DNA of 64,000 nucleotides from Meloidogyne chitwoodi (Eukaryota > Nematoda > Chromadorea > Rhabditida > Meloidogynidae), in NCBI GenBank assembly GCA_015183035.1, contig JACZZP010000002.1:1736001-1800000 (forward strand). Reading direction: 5' to 3'. Each line of letters begins with the position of its first letter. The first letter of the stretch is position 1. This document shows, piece after piece, positions 21,448 to 33,480 of the stretch. The translations under genes and the position numbers were made by a program. Under the pieces are notes generated by a model. The model was not told where the DNA came from. It ran no database searches and saw nothing but the letters and a program-made list of their open reading frames with translations.

Positions 21448-24075
21448 TTATTGTTCATCATTAAGCAATTCAAATTGCTCATCACTATCATATTGCAAGT
21501 CATCATATTCTTTAAAAATTAATTTAAATATAAAAAAATCCAAAATATATAAACCTTTAATATTGATTGATTCATTCTGATAGGACGGTTCGACAGAAAA
21601 TGGTGGCCATCCTTTTGGGCGTGTTTCAAGAACTTCAAAAAGAGGTGGAGATGATAAAGGTAACAATGAATACTTAAATTAAAAATTTATTTTTAATATT
21701 TATTTCTAAAAACTTTAAGTCTTTGGATCAAATTTTCGTAGTCAGCAGAGTTTCGGACTAAAAATCCAAGTGCAAGAGATGGGTCTAAAAATTGCAAAAT
21801 ATTTAAAAAAAAAAATATATAGAAAAACCCAAAGATTTAAAATCCATTGAAAGAAGATGAGGACAGTGAAAAGAAGAATCACAAAAATTATTTTCCTCAT
21901 TATGCTTTAATGTTGTATCAATATTTGCATTTTGATTTTCTGAATGTTCTGCATCTTCTGCACCTACATATAAATTAATTAAAAAAATAAAATTATAAAA
22001 CCATTACAATATCTACCGTTAATTTGAATTATTTCCGTATCAAAAAAATCATTTTTTTGATCATCATTCAGTTTGTTATTTTTATCAGAAAATATAGAAA
22101 TAAAGCGATCGAGTATTGAATCCACAACCGCTGGAACTGATGAAGCTTCGGAACGGATACGTTTAAAAATTCCTTCACTTCGAGATGTAATTGATGATCG
22201 GTGTGGAGATGAATGTTTCGTAGATATACAAGATGTAGGAAAAGAAATATTTGTCTGTTGCTGTTTGTTGTTCCGATCTATCGAGGAACTACTGCAAACA
22301 CTGCTTAAATGCGGTGAACTATAATTTAAACAATTTGTTTAAAAACAAAGCTCATATTTTAGACCAATTTAAAGAACAGCTTCTGAAAGATGATGGAGTA
22401 TGAATTGGAGCACCACTGTAATTATTTTCTTCTTCTTCACAAATATCATAACGAGAAGGAGATAATGAGACAGAAGATTTTGCAACTGTCATCAGTGAAG
22501 AAGATGCAGAATGAAGATTTACAAACTCAGAAGAAGGTCCAGCTGAGGAAGTCATTTCAAAAAGCGAATGTCTTTGCTGAGGTTGAATATTTAAAGAAGA
22601 TCGATGGTAATTAGTCTCATCTGATTTTTCTCCATTGTCCGACATAATTAATTCATCAGGTGATGAGACAATTACTGCTTCTTCTCCTAAAGATGATCCT
22701 ATTGTTTCATTTATTAATTGTTGATTGGCAAAATCACTAGCTTTAAAATAAAATTTTTTTTTTAAAATAAAAAATTACTTGATTGTTGTGATGAAACATC
22801 AAGATCTTGAAAATCTTGACAAAAATGTGGATCCAAATAAAGTAACTATATAATTTTAAAGTAATATAAATAAGTAAAATACCCTATCACCAACAGTTCC
22901 ATAAAAATAAACAGCATGTCTAGGTCTACCTCCCAAAATTCCAACAAACTGTGGCAACTTGAAACATTCAAAAATAGCAGTTGAATAGCATGGATTAATC
23001 ATATCAAGACCTAACCGTAAAGGTATCATTAATAAAAGAGGTCTTTTCCAGCGAATATTGTCATCCATATCTTGATCTTCTGTTTCATCAAAATTATCTC
23101 CTTGAATATTATCAATTTGGTTGTTTACTTTGTGAGTGGGCTTTTGTGCAGCTACAATTTGAACATCAGATGAAATTAAAACCTTTAAATTTTTGATAAA
23201 AATGAAAAAAAGAATTATAAAAAATATTCAGATGTTCAAAAACAAGAAATATTAATAAATTTATAAAAACAAAAAATACATTATTCAATGCAACATGAAC
23301 CACAATCTGCGACCAATTGTCAAAAATAACTAGTTTTTTCAAAACTTGGCTCATTGTATTTGGGCCTAGCCATTCACCAATTTGTTTACCTTCAGAGATG
23401 CCCATGTGTGCTGAAATTTTAAATAAAATTTATTAAAAAAATTAAATTTTAAAGTACCAATCTGGTGAATTGAATAAAGAGCAGTACGTTTATCTTGAAA
23501 AAGCCGCAAAATACGTTTATAAATAACCACAATTTCTTCTTTTTGTTGTTGTAATGAAAGTTGCCAATTTTTGCCCAAATGAAGAGCTGTAAGTGCCTAA
23601 AAATGTTTAAAAGATATAGAAAAAATACAGAAAAACCTGCGCAAGAAGCATTTGCCCACAACGAATCATACAACCCCAGCCAAGATCAGTGGTAGGCCCT
23701 CCAGATCCACCAATTGGTGAAGGCCAATTTCGACGATATGTAAACCAAATAAGTGAACGTGACAAAACGCGGATTGATTCAATATCTAAAATATGATAAA
23801 ATATTTAAGAAATTTAAAAATGAAAACGAAAGAAAATATTCTCATAAGAAAATACCCTTTACGATACAACCCAAAATATATGCATTAAGTTCGCCATTTT
23901 CATTGATGAGCGCCAAGTCTTCGAGAGAAGAGAATCCAGGATCATGTGTCAGGCAAACATCCAACATGCTAAAGTAAAAATATTTATATTTTCAAACAAA
24001 AATCCTAACTTATAAAAATAAGAAATTAAAAAATAACTTCTTTAGTGAATAAACATGTTCGAGCACATAATCCAT
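21448..24075 (-). CDS. atg-4: ATG4 cysteine protease (autophagy)
   Basis: Processes and delipidates Atg8/LC3 proteins in autophagosome formation. Thirteen exons: 24075-24038, 23968-23856, 23785-23637, 23596-23458, 23410-23280, 23182-22883, 22845-22779, 22740-22365, 22318-22017, 21963-21829, 21784-21714, 21672-21555, 21509-21448; 666 aa. The catalytic Cys89 lies in LGWGCMIRCGQM. The Asp/His pair is in LLYLDPHF (Asp295, His297). The block FVGILGGRPRHAVYFYG is typical. A Ser-rich insert of about 270 residues (exons 8-10) separates the DPH box from the C-terminal DPSLALGFLVRN block, making it longer than most ATG4s. The first exon MDYVLEHVYSLK was chosen because it splices in frame; translation could instead start at the ATG at 23967. 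It lies 129 nt downstream of CCDC86. Confidence 0.92.
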
Positions 24076-24204
24076 CAATGTAAAATTTGGAAAATTAATA
24101 ATAATGAAAACTTTTAAAAAATATGTTTGCTTTAATATACAATTCCAGAAATTTAAAAACTAAGCAAAACAACTTTATAAATAAAAAATACATATAACAA
24201 TTGC

Positions 24205-24593
24205 TTATTTAGTTATATCTCTTTTCTGAATTGTTCTAAGCTGTTTCTTTTTCATACGCTTCAATCGTGCCGGATTTTTAATAACTTGAACAATCTCTGA
24301 TTTTAATAAATTTTGTTTTCGACGTTCTTCTTTTTCTTTTTTTGCTTGAAGCATTTCCTTCTTTTCACCTTCTAATTTTTGACGAATTTCTTCTTGAAGT
24401 GCTTTAACCTGTTTATCAAAATTCTTTTTCAGCATTTTCGTAGCCCAATCAGACTTTGGTTTTGTATTACTTTTCAAAGGTCTGAAAATGTAAAAATTTT
24501 AAAGAAAAATGTTATAAACCTTTCTGATTGAACTTTCTTCCACCATTTTTTGGATTTCGGTAAAGATCGTTTGTTCACTATTTCTTCAGACAT
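24205..24593 (-). CDS. CCDC86: Cgr1/CCDC86-type nucleolar rRNA-processing protein
   Basis: Small, very basic coiled-coil protein of the Cgr1 family, linked in yeast to 60S ribosome assembly and pre-rRNA processing. Two exons: 24593-24520 and 24481-24205; 116 aa. It has an N-terminal LPKSKKWWKKVQSERPLK segment, a Lys/Glu-rich helix (LQEEIRQKLEGEKKEMLQAK) and the family signature at the end, VQVIKNPARLKRMKKKQLRT. It is the most upstream gene in the minus-strand run of four. No promoter motif recognised. Confidence 0.88.
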
Positions 24594-25425
24594 ATTTTTG
24601 TTTCAAAATTTTTACTAAATAATTTCTAAAACTTTAAAAACATGACAAGATTGTATTAACATAAAGGGGGTGACTGACATTTTCTTTCGAATAATTTCGA
24701 TCTCGCGAAATTAACAAATTTCGATTTCGAACTTTCCCGACCCAGCCTGTGAGGGAGGCTAAAAAGTAAAATTTTGCTCTTTTGTCCTGAGAAAAAGAAA
24801 ATAGTATTAAATTTCTATGCTTTCTCTTCTTGCCTTTTGATCCCATCAAACATTTTCCTTCTTTAATTTATAATTTTCCAATATTTATTTTAACATTTCT
24901 TTTATTTTTATGTTCTTTCTCAATGAGAAAATCGCGTTTTCTCCATTATTATTGATTTATGTAAAGAACATTCGCGAGTTAGGTAAGCGCCTTGGAACTC
25001 AAGCTTTATTGGCCTCTACTCAACTAATGCCTGTATTTATTCTCGGGAGAATATTCAACGATGCTTAAAGGTTTTCATAAATTTTATATCTTGTTCAAAT
25101 TTATCTTAAACTTTCAGGAGGCTCGTGATGCGCTTTCAACTGAGAGCAGGAATTGTTAAGCTTTCTTCATGTCACCGATCTTGTCTTGATTATCACGAGC
25201 CGAAACAATTAAACAAATCGCCAAAATTAAGAACGCAAAACTTTCTGCAGAACTTGAGAAGCGCAATTCGGCAGCCAAAATTGTGGATTTGGAGACAGCT
25301 TTAACAACGCGATTTTTCTATGATACTTCTTTGATCGAGTCATTGAATCAGTTTAGAAGTGGTATATGTTTTTCTAGAAAGATATTTTAGATTTTTTCAC
25401 ATAAAAATATGAAGTTGTGGCCTGA
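24594..25425. pseudogene. Upstream region with decayed coding traces
   Basis: The first part should hold the CCDC86 promoter. From about 24960 the base composition rises and there are splice-like AG/GT sites and short open pieces on the plus strand. One example, read from about 25205, looks like a charged helix (KQIAKIKNAKLSAELEKR). No complete frame can be assembled because stops occur between the pieces. I do not recognise the family. It is probably the 5' half of the decayed gene that continues after the element at 25426-26041. Confidence 0.35.
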
Positions 25426-26041
25426 CTACAGTTTCCGTACTTTTTTTATTTTCGGACGAGTTATATGTCATTCGAAAGAGCTCGTCGAGCTGAGTCGAAT
25501 GACATAAAAACTAGTCCGCGGAAACAACTATGGGCCAAGTTATAGGTCCTCAAATTTGGAAAACCATAGGGGGGAGTAAGCTCATTTTTGGGGTGAAAAA
25601 TTCGAATATGTGTATGATAGCTCATTCGACTCGGCTCTTCGAGACCTATCGAATGAGACCAAAATTGTCGAGATTGAACGATTTTGAAGAAAGTTATGAA
25701 GGATCGAAGTTTGATGGAAACACGCCAAACTTGGACCTATTAGGAGTGTTTTATGACTTCTTCGTGTGGGAGCCCATCTCTCGTTGGCTTTTGTTACATA
25801 CGTTATTCTACAGCGCAAATTACAACAAAATAATTAATTCAGTGAAAATAATTTAGGAGCAGCCGCGGTAATCACCTCAAATGAGCTTACTCCCCTCTAT
25901 GATTTTTCAATTTTCGGGGGTCTGTAACTTGGCCCATAGTTGTTTCCGCGGACTAGTTTTTATGTCATTCGACTCAGCTCGACGAGCTCTTTCGAATGAC
26001 ATATAAATCGTCCGAAAATAAAAAAAGTACGGAAACTGTAG
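25426..26041. mobile_element. 616-bp inverted-repeat MITE (CTACAG ends)
   Basis: Long terminal inverted repeats (well over 100 bp) run from CTACAGTTTCCGTAC at the left to its complement at the right. They include an inner imperfect palindrome around GAGCTCGTCGAGCTGAG and a GGGGGGAGTAAGCTC block. It is the same family as 44414-45026 (613 bp): both share the core with AATTACAACAAAATAATTAA. Flanking dinucleotides are GA and TT, so no clean TA duplication is seen here, unlike the second copy. No transposase frame. Confidence 0.8.
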
Positions 26042-27660
26042 TTTAGCCGAAGTTGTTCTTTATATTTTGTATGAAATTTCCTTAAATCTATTTAACAATT
26101 AATTTTTTATAGTAGTTCCCATGAAGGCTACCGAAAGTATTATTGAAGCAAAAAATCACAGGAGGATCAGAAAAAAAGAAAATAACGACAACAAAAATGC
26201 TGTCTTTCCTTATGTGCGCCAAGCTGTGTGTCGCTCTAACATTCCTTCAAGTTTGGTTAGCTCTATGGATTTTGGTTTAGGCGGCAAATAAGTCTATTAT
26301 TCAAGGTTATTTTTATAATCTTTTAAATAATTTGTTAAAATACTTCAGAAAAGGGTCTGATTGCTCAAGTCGGAGAAAATGGATTTGTGCTTCTCTGATT
26401 CTATTGCTCCTGACCAGCTAGCTGAAATTCATCGCAACATTTTTGAGTCATAAAAAGCTAAAGGAGTTGACCCAGCTTTGTTGGCTTGCAACAGCATTTG
26501 ATATTGAACAACCGCCAAAATCTAAAACTTTTGCATCTGTGGCCGCTTACAAGAAGATTCAACCACCTTCACAGCACCCACCACCACCTTCACCTCAACC
26601 ACCACATCCTTCACAGCAACCATCACCTCTTCACAGCAACCACCAATGATGCAACAATTTTCTCATATCAACTCATCATCTGATGCTTAGGTTGAATCCT
26701 CACGGTTAATTTAAATTTGTAAAATTTTTATAATTTTAAATTATTTTAATATCAGGCCAAACAACAACATTATAGTGTTCATTTCTTTCAACAACAACAA
26801 CCTTCTGAAATTAATTCAATGCTATTGGAAGTGAAGGCATCGAACGGAAATTGTAAATGAAAATACGTCAGTCGAGCAAGAGTAAGCTATTTTTATTTAA
26901 GAAATTTTGAATTTCTTGAATTTAAAAAAGCCAGTCACTTTTTATGCATAATCTATGCTTATTTATTAGATGTAGCACTTCTGTTGACTGGGGAGAATCA
27001 ACACAATACCAAGTATGAGGACAACAAGCTCAAGCGTCATCGCTCACTTTTCTACTTCTATCAGTACAGCAGCTCAGCATTTGTCTCATGATTATAGATC
27101 ACAACAACAACAGCAGCGTAATTGCATCAAATGCTGGAAATGTGGTATCTTCAGCTCTTTCGTATGTTTTTTGATGGAACAATTCTATAATTTTCTTATC
27201 ACAGCTTCAGTCAACTATCCTCCAGTTAACTATCCTCAAATTAACTATCATCCTGCAAACAATTCGAATATTGGCATGTCTTTGACCAATGCAGCATCTT
27301 CGGCTAGTTATCCTCAAACAATACACAACAAACGCAACAACAGCAAATTAACAAATCTACAATGGCATATTATACTGCTGCTAACCAATCGGTTTTCAAC
27401 ATTATATATAAATTTTTGATTTATACTATTTTTCTTTTAATTAGCAACAACAACAAATGCATCCTTCAACGATGGCTGCTGTGCTACAACTGTTTAACAA
27501 CAATCATCGGCTGCTACCCACAACCACCTACACATCATTTGAGGCAACATCAACCTCCTCAAACAATTTATCATCATCATCAAACTTGACTGTACACCAA
27601 CTGCGGCTAGTGCTGGTTTGCAGTTTCCTAATAACACTCGGCGGCTTCTGATTGGTCTAA
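26042..27660 (+). pseudogene. Decayed coding region with Pro/Gln/His-rich traces
   Basis: Short open pieces continue on the plus strand: YVRQAVCRSNIPSSLVSSMD near 26211-26270, then DSIAPDQLAEIHRNIFES near 26398-26450. After that come CA-rich repeats coding for Pro/His/Gln (26540-26650), and more Gln/Asn-rich pieces to about 27650. Stops and frame changes separate them. This fits a degenerating gene with a low-complexity C-terminal half, but I cannot name it and cannot rule out a heavily spliced live gene. The 616-bp MITE lies between its two halves. Confidence 0.35.
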
Positions 27661-27729
27661 TAAAAAAATTTAAATTTATGTAGAAAATATTAAATATATA
27701 TTTATAATTTATTCTTTTTATACTAAAAT

Positions 27730-27915
27730 TAGTTAGTAGCCAGGCAGCGTCGCGGGCATCGCGGGTAAAAGGAGGCGTCGTCGGTGTCTTTACCTTTCTT
27801 TTTTTTGCTCACAAATGAATTGACCAGTGTCTTACTATGATTTTTCTTTTATTCTCATTGGCGTTGGCTAGAATAAGAAAAAATTTTCCTGTAACGTGCT
27901 TTCCTAGATATTGAA
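27730..27915 (+). repeat. Dispersed repeat, copy A
   Basis: A GC-richer block with CGTCGCGGGCATCGCGGG followed by GGCGTCGTCGGTGTC, and then AATGAATTGACCAGT. A diverged copy lies in the opposite orientation at about 43365-43532. The two match along most of their length by eye, including the spacing of these blocks. No coding frame or terminal repeats were recognised. Confidence 0.65.
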
Positions 27916-27994
27916 TAGTACTAATTAAATAGGCTTAAAATAAGAATTAAATAACTAAAAGTTGGAAAGTTGTTGTGGGTTAGAAGTCGTTGTG

Positions 27995-28396
27995 GGTTCC
28001 AAAGTGGTGGTGCAATTCCGGCGTTTGAGGGCCTTCGGCCCTCAAACGCCCCGCTAAAATTTGTATATTGTGGGTAATAAGCTGTGTTGGTTCAAAAGTG
28101 GTGACCCTCCGTCGTTTGAGGCCTTCGGCCCTCAAACGCCCCGCTAAAAGTTTTAAAGGTGTGTTGGGTAATAAGTTGTGTGATCAAAAGTGGGGGTGCA
28201 ACCTCCGGCGTTTGAGGGCCTTCGTCCTTCAAACGCCCCGCTAAAGTTTGTATGTTGTGTGGATAAGAAGTTGTGTAGGGTTCAAAAGTGGTGGTGCAAC
28301 CTCCGGCGTTTGAGGGCCTTCGGCCCTTAAACGCCCCGCTAAAAGTTTTAAATGTGATGGTAAGAACTTGTTGTGTGATCAAAAGCGGTGGTGCAA
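27995..28396 (+). repeat. Tandem array of ~95-bp hairpin-bearing units
   Basis: Four units and a partial fifth. Each contains a palindrome of the form GGCGTTTGAGGGCC-TTCG, continuing into its complement, followed by CCCGCTAAAA. Palindromes are centred near 28036, 28126, 28223 and 28318. Linkers alternate between a TTTGTATATTGTG type (units 1 and 3) and a GTTTTAAAGGTGTG type (units 2 and 4), so the array is a dimeric higher-order repeat. An open frame on the minus strand simply follows the array and is not taken as a gene. Confidence 0.88.
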
Positions 28397-28399
28397 ATC

Positions 28400-30340
28400 A
28401 TGAAACATACTTTTGTTTTCTTTTTTTAGTATTTTGAATTATTTTTTTGATTCAATTTAAACATTTTTTTGATTTTTTGAAGTTTTTTATTTTTATTTTT
28501 ATTTTAGCATTTTTCAATAACTTATATTAAAATTAAACATTCTAATTGAATTTAAAAATAAAAAGGAAAAAATTTAATCTTTAAAAGCTTTATTTATTAA
28601 ATCATGAAAATGTTTTTAAAAAATAAATTTAAAAAATTAATCTTCAACACAATACGAAAAGAATAAATTATTAATTTTTTTATGTTAAAATTAAAAAAAT
28701 ATGTTCCGTCAATAATTTTGAAATAATTATTAAAAATCGGAATTAAAGTTAAGAGCCAATTCCCAACTTTTAAACCCTATTTCTAAATATTGAAAAGCTT
28801 ATTTTACATAAAAAATTTTAATTATAATTAAAAAAATTTTTTTCTAGCATTTTCAATATTTATTTTTTTATAATGTAAAAGGTAAACTGTATTAGAAAAA
28901 ATGATTGCTATTTTTTAAAGAATTTTAATGTTTTTATTAATTACAGTTTATATTTAAATTAAATTAAGTTCTTCAAAGCTTGTTAAATTATTTAAAACTT
29001 CAAGTTTTTTTGAATCATTTTCATTTTTTAATATTTTCTTTACTTCGTCATTTTTAAGACGAATTTTGAGTACTTCAATTATATATTTAATCATTTTTCA
29101 ATGCTATTTTTTTCAACCTTTTTAGTGCTTCATTTTTTAAGCATTTCCAATGCTTCATCTTCTTTTTTAAAGCATTTTCAATACTTCATTTTCTTTTTAA
29201 ACATTTCTGTGCTACAACATCTCGTACCATAGTTTGTATTACTTAAATTTATTATTAAAATTTTTTTTAACTTCTTTAAACATTTTTAATGTTTAAATTA
29301 TATGTTTAAGAATATTCAATGCTTCTTCAATTTTATTTGAAGCATTATATTTTATTTACTTTTTATTTTATTTCATTAACATTTTTATTTATTTTCTTCA
29401 TTTTTTTGTCATTATTACTTTGAAAAAATTTTCATGCTTCAATTTCTTTAAAACATTTTCATTGCTTCACTTTAAAACATGTTAATTAAATTGTAATATA
29501 TTTTTTTTATTTAATGTTTAATGCATTTTTTCTTATTTTGTTAGAAGCATTTTTTGTATCATTTTTTGGAGTATTTAATTATTTTTTAGATTTTGAAGCA
29601 TATTTTATTTCACTCTTTTTAAAGTTTTTTGCTTCATTTTTTTGAAAATTTTGTTTCATTATTTTGAAGCTTTTTTATTTTCTATGAAGCATTTAGTGTT
29701 TAATTTTTTAAAACATTTTTTTAAATTTTCTTTTTTAAGATTTTTTTGCTTTATTTTTTTAAACTTTTTTCAACATTCCTATGATTTTTTATTTTTTTCT
29801 TTGAAACATTTTATTGTTTCAATTTTTTGAAGCTTTTTTTTCATTCTCTTTGAAACATTTTTTTACTCGTTTTAATTTTTTGTTTTATTTTCTAATAAAC
29901 ATTTTTTCAACATTTGCTTGAAAATATTTGCTTCATTTTTTGAAGGATTTTTGTATTTCATTTTCTTTAAAGTTTTTTTTATTTTACTTGTTCTGAAACA
30001 TTTTTTGTTTTACTTTTTTAAAAGTTTATTGCTTAAATTCTTTCAAGAAAAGTATTTTTTCTTAAATTTTTAAATTCTTTTTTTATCTTTTTTTTTTAAA
30101 TTTTTTTTGAAGCAGTTTTTCCAACATTTTCTTTGAAACATTTTTTATATTTTGAAATTTTTTTAGTTTCAGTTTTGTTGAAACATTTTTTGTTTTACTC
30201 TTTTTTGAAACGTTTTTTGCTTTAATTTCTTTAAAGCATTTTTTGTTTGAAGTATTTTTTTCTTCTTCTTTTAAATATTTTTTTGAAAGTTTTTTGTTTC
30301 ATTTTATTAAACAATTTTTTCTTTTAAAAAATATATCAGA
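28400..30340. repeat. Degenerate T-rich array with GAAGCATTTT motifs
   Basis: From about 28960 the plus strand is a long run of imperfect units resembling TTTTTTGAAGCATTTT and TTTTTTGAAACATTTT, with no strict period. Before this (28400-28960) it is plain AT-rich. The hydrophobic open frames here are by-products of the T-richness. Confidence 0.6.
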
Positions 30341-30845
30341 ATATTAATAAATATTTTAATAATAATTTTTATAAATATTTAAAGAAAAAGGAGAAGTGTT
30401 TTTTTCATTTATTTAAAATTTACCTTATTTTTTTTTGAAAAACTGAAAAAATTTTCGAGAACACCAATAATAAAATAAAAATAACCTTCAATAATTGTTT
30501 AGGGATTCCTATCTTTTCTTCTCTTTTTTTTTTTAACATTTTTTCAATTTTTGATTGATTTACTTATTATTCTAGAAGGTAAGGTAATATAATTTTTAAA
30601 TTAATAATAAATGGGGGAAAAAAGAAAAAATTTGTAAGGAGAAGAACATAAATAACAAATCACCCTCTTTTTGAAATTAATTAAAAAAAATTTTCAAACC
30701 TAAAGTAAGCTTTACATCTTCACAAGATTTATTACTATCCTTTTTGATGTAGTCAAAAACTCATTTAATATAATAGATTTGAAAAAATATTTAAATATAT
30801 TTGAACAATTATTTGAAAAAATATTTGAAAATATTTGAAACAAAT
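30341..30845. other. AT-rich spacer
   Basis: No gene seen. It ends in an array of AAATATTTGAAAA-like units that leads into the long palindrome. The segment CTCATTTAATATAATAGAT (about 30757) recurs beside the third palindrome (about 42248). Confidence 0.4.
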
Positions 30846-31698
30846 TGAAAATATTTGAAAAGATTACATAACTTTATTTAATTTCTTTTCATTGTGAGAG
30901 CATCAATCATATTTTTTAAATCGTTATCGTCAAGAATGTCGTTTGTACTTTACGATCGAGATGTGCTTTCAAAATAATACACTATTATCGTGTTTTATGT
31001 TTATCACTAAAAGATTACAGAGCAACATAAAGTATCAGAACATTTATAAATAACTTTACTTGAAGAAGAATTTATTTTAAATTCATTTTTTTATTAATGA
31101 TCAAAAATTAATGATCAAAATTATTTCACCTTAATACTTTGAAAACTCATCATTTGATATATTAAGCTCCGCATCGTAAAGAAATATCTTAAGAATTTAT
31201 CCTATACTCACAAGCGGATAAGAATTGTGAAAGAGGAAGATGAGGAGAGGATAAGCATTCGGAGTAGGGTGCTTATCCTCTCCTCTTTTCCTCCTACTCC
31301 CTTTCACAATTCTTCTCTTCTTGTGAGTATAGAGCAATTTTTTATACATTTAGATGAATGACCTTTAGTAGGCTGATCTTAATATATCAAATGATGAGTT
31401 TTCAAAGTATTAAGGTGAAATAATTTTGATCATTAATTTTTGATCATTAATAAAAAAATGAATTTAAAATAAATTCTTCTTCAAGTAAAGTTATTTATAA
31501 ATGTTCTGATACTTTATGTTGCTCTGTAATCTTTTAGTGATAAACATAAAACACGATAATAGTGTATTATTTTGAAAGCACATCTCGATCGTAAAGTACA
31601 AACGACATTCTTGACGATAACGATTTAAAAAATATGATTGATGCTCTCACAATGAAAAGAAATTAAATAAAGTTATGTAATCTTTTCAAATATTTTCA
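30846..31698. repeat. Long palindrome (foldback element), copy 1
   Basis: About 850 bp with two nearly perfect inverted arms of roughly 400 nt each around a centre near 31265. The outer ends read TTGAAAATATTTGAAAAGA and its complement. Near the centre the arms carry GAGGAGAGGATAAGCA and its complement, with a small imperfect loop. No open frame spans it. Copy 2 lies at 38725-40010. This copy holds the uninterrupted site that carries a MITE in copy 2. Confidence 0.9.
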
Positions 31699-32030
31699 AA
31701 TAATTTTTCATACTATTTCACATATAACATTATTTTTCAAATAATATTTCAAATATCTTTTTAAATAATTTTTCAGATATTTTTTCAAATAAACTTTCAT
31801 ATAATTTTTCAAATGCTTTTCAAAAACTTTCTCAAATAATATTTCAGATTTCAAATCTCTCCAAATAATTTTTCAGTAATTTTTCAGATAATTTTTCAAT
31901 ACTTTTTCAAATATTTTATCTTTCAACATATTTTCAATTTTTTCTAATAATTTTTCAAATGTATACATAACTTTATTGAATTTCTTCTCTTTGTGAGCAT
32001 CAATATAGTTCTTAAATCAATTTTTGTCAA
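31699..32030. repeat. Degenerate AAATAATTTTTC array
   Basis: Imperfect short units of the type TTTCAAATAATTTTTCA fill the sequence right of the palindrome, an inverted counterpart of the array at its left side. The first 60 nt are also present right of palindrome copy 2 (39990-40050). Confidence 0.6.
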
Positions 32031-33480
32031 GAAAATTTTTTTATTATATTTTTTAATTCAATTATTAAGAAAAATTATTCAGTTTTTTACTATTATTATT
32101 CAATTAATAGTTAATATTTTGGTGAATGTCTTAAGTTTTTGTTGATTTAAATAATAATTTATTTTTTTAAAGTTTTTTAGAATTCTTTATTTTGTTAATT
32201 CAATCTTTAATTTTTTATTATATATTTTTATATTATTGTAATGAGTAATTGCTGTTTATTGGTTTCCAAATTTTTTTGTTTTTTTAATGTTTATTCATAT
32301 TTTTTTTGGTTTAAATTTTAGTTTTTTTAATTATTTATTTATAATGGTTTTAGTTTGATTTTTTTGTTAATTTATATAGTTTATTTTACATGAAAAATTA
32401 TTTTTTTATTATGATTTGATTTAATTTTGTTTTAGGTTTTCATTTTATTTTTTGGGATATGTTGGGTTCAATTAGTTTTATTTTGGTAATTTTTTATTCT
32501 AATTGAGAGTCAATGTTTTGTTCTTTTAATACTATTTATAGGAATCGATGAGGTGATTTTTTTAATGAATATTTTTGACTAAAAGATTAATATTTTATTT
32601 ATTATTAATTTTTATTTTTATAATTTTTTATTATGATGAATAGTTTTTTTATTTTATTATAATAGAATATTTTTTTATATTTATTATATTTTTTTTCAAA
32701 AAATTTTAGGTTTTTTGTATTTTATGTTTTTTTTTGTTATTTTATTGAAAACAGGTTTTGGACCTTTTTTTTATTTATATACTATTTTTAAAAAAATAAT
32801 ATATTTTATTTTTTATTTATGTATATTTAAATAAATTGATTTATTTACCGTTGGTTATTTTTTTATTGTTTTTTGTATTTTTTTTAGTTTTTTTATTTGA
32901 AAAAAAATTTAATTTTTTTAATTCAATAGAAAGGAATAATTTGTTTTTTATTTTGTGTTTATTATCTTTGTTTGATTTTTTTATTATTTTTTGTTATTCT
33001 TTTTATTAGATGATAATTTATTTTTAATATTGATGATTTATTTTTTTAATTAATTTACCAATTAGAATTATTTTTCTTTAAAATTATTTTTTTGATTGGT
33101 ATAAGTAGTATTTGAATATTTTTGTTAATAATTATGTTTGGAGTTTTTAGTCAATTGTTTTTTGTTAAAAGTAAATTGTTATTTTTTATTTAATATTACT
33201 AAAGTGTTTAAGTATACTGGTTTTTTAATAATATTAATAATTATATTATTATTATTAGTTAATTATATTTAATATTTTGAATTGATATTTCAAAGATTTT
33301 TCTAATTTTTTAGTTTATTACATTTTGTATATTTATTAAATTTTTAATTTATAAACTTTGAAAATTAATTTTTTTAATATTTTCGTAGAATTCAGTTTTC
33401 CTATTTTTTAATTAGTTTTTTTTCGTTTATAATTTTTTAAAAATAATTTTTTATTATTATTTATTTTAATTTTATTTTTT
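32031..33480 (+). other. T-rich mitochondrial-like DNA, genes not resolved
   Basis: Extreme T bias on the plus strand, as on the coding strand of tylenchid mitochondrial genomes, and continuous with the cox3-like segment. Short hydrophobic pieces appear, but I cannot assign a gene. Part (about 32600-32800) recurs at 41033-41216. Confidence 0.5.

Noticed and set aside
28092..28382. 96-codon open frame on the minus strand across the hairpin array
   Set aside because: The unit length is close to a multiple of three, so any frame stays open by repetition. The repeated peptide has no recognisable domain.
27995..28396. CRISPR-like array
   Set aside because: Repeats are long, imperfect and themselves palindromic, linkers alternate instead of being unique, and the genome is eukaryotic.
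28960..30340. Possible membrane-protein genes in the T-rich array
   Set aside because: Phe/Leu/Ile-rich frames are expected from TTT/TTA-rich DNA. There are no start or splice patterns consistent with a gene.
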